Shown piece by piece: positions 4,226-6,593 of a stretch of 6,593 bases of DNA. The DNA is from Patescibacteria group bacterium (GTDB lineage Bacteria; Patescibacteriota; Gracilibacteria; UBA1369; JAHJTR01), in assembly GCA_018829865.1 (NCBI GenBank), contig JAHJTR010000204.1, forward strand, positions 1 through 6,593, given 5' to 3'. The number at the start of each line of letters is the position of its first letter. Within the stretch, counting starts at the first letter, position 1. The notes under the pieces were generated by a model. That model was given only the letters and a program-made list of their open reading frames with translations. It did no database searches and was not told the DNA's origin. The translations under genes and the position numbers were made by a program.

Positions 4226-6593
4226 ATGTTTGAAAAAATCGCACAACTAGGCAGAAAATTATTGGGAAAAACTCCTATGAACGAGGAGCATCCTGCTGTG
4301 AGCGATGTTTATGAGATAGTTGCCGGTAATGCGACTTTTAAGGCGCCGGCGGCGGCTGAGGAGAGGATTCGACAGATGCTTAAGGTTAAGCATGCTGAGA
4401 TGGTTGCTGGGGAGAGGGCGGAAGTAGGCGCTGGTGTGCCTACTGAAAATGCTGCTGAGCATAAACACTCGGCTAGCATGGAGAAAGAAGTTTCTGAGCA
4501 TAATAAGTCTGAGGTCGGCCATATAGCTGCCGGACATCAAGAATCTAAGCCTGAATCTAAGCCTGAATATAAACATAATAATAATTTAAATAATATGAAT
4601 TTTTTCAATTTCTTTAAGTCGCATAAATGGGCTTATGGGTTGGTTGCCTTGTTAATTCTGGCTATGGGGACTTTTGGTTCTTATCCTCTGATTCCGGCAC
4701 CTTCTGTGCAGGGGTATTCTGTAAAAAATGCGGTTAAAGATACTCCTTATAATGCGCCACTTAAAATTGTATTCTCGCAGCCGATGAATAGGAAATCCGT
4801 TGAAAAGGCTTTTAGAGTGACCCCAAATCTGCCCGGAGAATTTGAGTGGAAGTATAATACTCTTTTATATAAACCGACTAATGAGCCAAAAATTGGCGAT
4901 CAGTATACTGTTACAATCAGCACCGAAGCTAAAAGTCTGATTGGTAAGAATTTGGAAATTGAGTATCAAGAGGTGTTTAAAATTGTTGGGGCTCCGAAAG
5001 TGGTTTTTTATACTCCCGCAGGCTCTGATGATGTTACAAAAGATGCCAAAATAACGGTGATGTTTAATCAACCTGTGCTCAAGCTAACTACAATAGAGGA
5101 AAGTGAGAAAAATATTCCTGCGATATCCATTACTCCTAATTTGGCCGGACGTTGGAAATGGCTTGGTACTTCCGCTCTGCAATTTGAGCCTGAAGAACTT
5201 GCTTTAGCGACCACTTACACCGTGAAAATTCCTGCAGGAATAAAAACAGCTAATGAAGGTGTAACTGATGAAGATACTGAATTTAGCTTTAATACTTTAA
5301 GGCCGAAATTAGATTCCGTGTACCCCAGCTCGTATATTGAAAAAAATCAGCCTTCAAACAGTAATGGTAATTATACCGGTTCTGTGCGAGTTAACTCCTA
5401 TAACTCCAACCAAACTCATGGGCCTGATCAGAAGCTTATCCTTGCATTTAATCAAAAGGTCGATGCTAAATCGTTTAATGAGCTGTTTGCTCTCTATGTT
5501 AATGATAAAGAAGTTAAATATAGTGCCGATTATCTTTCATATAAAGATTGGTTAAAAAATGAGGGTATTTATGATGAGGAGAGTTATGACTCCTCCAATG
5601 AAACCGAGCGGCAAAAAGAAAGAAGAATGAGTGCCGTGATAGTGAAGTCGTCTAATAATTATCCTTTAAATAGCCAAATTACTTATAAATTGCAGAAAGG
5701 TATCAAAAGTACCGAGGGCGATCTAACTATGGATGATGATTTTAATGGAGGATTTTTAACGGCTAAACCACTTGAAATTACCGGATTTGAATCCAGACAA
5801 GGCTACAGCCGTATTTACTTTAATAATCCTGTAAAAAGCAGTGAGCTTAAAAAATATATTCGGATCACTCCGGTTAAAAAAGGAGCGGAAATTGAAATTG
5901 ATTTTGGTAATGATGATGAGGGGAATGAGCATTATATAGATTATGCTTTTGAACCTGCGACAAAATATACTGTATCAATTGCAAAAGAGATTAAGGATAT
6001 ATTTGCGCAAACCCTGAAAGAGGATTATTCAAATGAATTTACAACTCCTGAACTTTCGCCTTATGTAGAGGTGCGATCGAATCAGTATATGAATGTTTTG
6101 GATTATAATCTGGATCCGAGTTTCTACATTAAAAGTGCAAATGTTGATTTATTGGAGTTAACTTTGACGAAAGTACCGAATAATGAAATGAGGGAGGCTT
6201 TGAATAATAATGCCTTCAGTTTTAGTACCGAGGGCGAAATTAATCAAATTGAATCTGCGGGCGGCAAGGTTTATAAATGGACGAAAAATCTTGATTCCAC
6301 CCCAAATAAGAATATTTTTACGAAAATAGATTTAAATAAAGAACTGAATACTAAACTTTCACCTGGGATTTATTATTTTTATTTTCATTCGCCCGCCAGA
6401 GATTTGGGTAAATATAATCGAACGAAGCTTTTTGTCTTGTCTAAAACCGCCCTTGCATACAAATTATCAGGGGGTAAAGCCATTATTTGGGCTACTGATA
6501 TTAATTCGGGTGAGCCTGTTAAAGGGATGGAAATATCCACTACGAGTGGAGAGGAGATTTCTGCAATTACCGATGCTGAAGGGATTGCTGAGC
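4226..6593 (+). CDS. Membrane-anchored alpha-2-macroglobulin-like protein (3' truncated by window)
   Basis: The frame is open from ATG 4226 to the window end (789 residues plus one base). Bacterial alpha-2-macroglobulins are surface protease traps, usually about 1500-2000 residues, so roughly half is visible. Residues 1-131 are predicted cytoplasmic: charged, Ala/Glu/His-rich, no cysteine, with an ESKP repeat at 106-113. Residues about 135-152 form one membrane helix (WAYGLVALLILAMGTFGS), giving a type II topology. Outside lie about four Ig-like (Big_5-type) domains, roughly 160-253, 256-358, 361-514 and 516-607; tell-tale pieces are VFSQPMN, VMFNQPV, FSFNTLRP and NEFTTPE. Residues about 613-733 look like a first macroglobulin domain ending LSPGIYYFYF. 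From about 735 an MG2-like domain begins (YKLSGGKAIIWATDINSGEPVKGM). The thioester motif (CxEQ) would lie beyond the window, so it cannot be checked. The gene starts 4 bases after the sigma stop with no Shine-Dalgarno sequence. An internal ATG at 4595 would remove the cytoplasmic part, leaving a signal-anchor form. Confidence 0.85.
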   Translation, partial: MFEKIAQLGRKLLGKTPMNEEHPAVSDVYEIVAGNATFKAPAAAEERIRQMLKVKHAEMVAGERAEVGAGVPTENAAEHKHSASMEKEVSEHNKSEVGHIAAGHQESKPESKPEYKHNNNLNNMNFFNFFKSHKWAYGLVALLILAMGTFGSYPLIPAPSVQGYSVKNAVKDTPYNAPLKIVFSQPMNRKSVEKAFRVTPNLPGEFEWKYNTLLYKPTNEPKIGDQYTVTISTEAKSLIGKNLEIEYQEVFKIVGAPKVVFYTPAGSDDVTKDAKITVMFNQPVLKLTTIEESEKNIPAISITPNLAGRWKWLGTSALQFEPEELALATTYTVKIPAGIKTANEGVTDEDTEFSFNTLRPKLDSVYPSSYIEKNQPSNSNGNYTGSVRVNSYNSNQTHGPDQKLILAFNQKVDAKSFNELFALYVNDKEVKYSADYLSYKDWLKNEGIYDEESYDSSNETERQKERRMSAVIVKSSNNYPLNSQITYKLQKGIKSTEGDLTMDDDFNGGFLTAKPLEITGFESRQGYSRIYFNNPVKSSELKKYIRITPVKKGAEIEIDFGNDDEGNEHYIDYAFEPATKYTVSIAKEIKDIFAQTLKEDYSNEFTTPELSPYVEVRSNQYMNVLDYNLDPSFYIKSANVDLLELTLTKVPNNEMREALNNNAFSFSTEGEINQIESAGGKVYKWTKNLDSTPNKNIFTKIDLNKELNTKLSPGIYYFYFHSPARDLGKYNRTKLFVLSKTALAYKLSGGKAIIWATDINSGEPVKGMEISTTSGEEISAITDAEGIAE
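4541..4564 (+). repeat. Tandem 12-bp direct repeat
   Basis: GAATCTAAGCCT is present twice in tandem (4541-4552 and 4553-4564), followed by a partial third unit beginning GAAT. It encodes Glu-Ser-Lys-Pro repeats in the predicted cytoplasmic linker just before the membrane helix of the macroglobulin-like protein. Being 12 bp it can expand or contract without breaking the frame. Confidence 0.75.

Noticed and set aside
4259..4576. Minus-strand open frame of 105 codons opposite the macroglobulin N-terminus
   Set aside because: It is Arg/Leu/Ser-rich as expected for an antisense shadow, and the + strand frame is continuous with a recognisable long protein.
307..6593. Alternative genetic code with TGA as Gly, as in some CPR groups
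   Set aside because: No in-frame TGA occurs in any of the four genes and all visible stops are TAA, so the standard bacterial code explains everything.
4226..6593. Presence or absence of the thioester motif as evidence for the macroglobulin mechanism
   Set aside because: The thioester region lies in the second half of this family, beyond the window, so nothing can be concluded.
1..6593. CRISPR array, insertion sequence, tRNA or rRNA
   Set aside because: No regularly spaced long repeats, transposase, terminal repeats or structural RNA signatures were seen.

Overview
The window looks like a stretch of chromosome from an AT-leaning bacterium (roughly 40% GC by eye). Its four protein-coding genes all lie on the + strand and are tightly packed. 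The gene content, the lack of good Shine-Dalgarno sequences and the mixed ATG/TTG starts suggest a Candidate Phyla Radiation (Patescibacteria) lineage. That assignment is an inference with low to moderate confidence. TGA is not read in-frame in any long gene and all three visible stops are TAA, so nothing points to the TGA=Gly code of Gracilibacteria/Absconditabacteria.

Layout. Positions 1-306 carry no convincing intact gene. They hold promoter-like elements, a 15-bp palindrome, two copies of a GATTAGTC-type motif and a coding-like but interrupted minus-strand reading. Positions 307-1134 encode a protein with an N-terminal winged helix-turn-helix, a long low-complexity linker, a C-terminal coiled coil and an aromatic/basic tail. 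Its stop overlaps the start of a complete penicillin-binding protein 1C (1134-3581). A 52-base gap with an extended -10 promoter leads to a compact ECF-type sigma factor (3634-4221). Four bases after the sigma stop begins a large membrane-anchored alpha-2-macroglobulin-like protein (4226 to beyond the right edge). Its 789 visible residues comprise a cytoplasmic N-terminal region, one membrane helix, about four Ig-like (Big_5-type) domains and the first macroglobulin domains.

How the genes may work together. PBP1C and bacterial alpha-2-macroglobulin are a known genomic pair (pbpC-yfhM in E. coli). The usual idea is that the macroglobulin traps foreign proteases after the wall is breached while PBP1C repairs the wall. 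Here an ECF sigma gene sits between the two partners, directly before a macroglobulin with a cytoplasmic domain of about 130 residues and a single membrane helix. That is the gene order and topology of a sigma factor followed by a membrane-bound regulator. The most interesting hypothesis is that the macroglobulin is both protease trap and transmembrane sensor controlling the sigma factor. A second notable signal is a nearly palindromic motif, TTTGAYTARTCAAA. Its copies cluster upstream of and inside the helix-turn-helix gene, and I saw none elsewhere in the window, which suggests self-regulation or a structural DNA-binding role for that protein.
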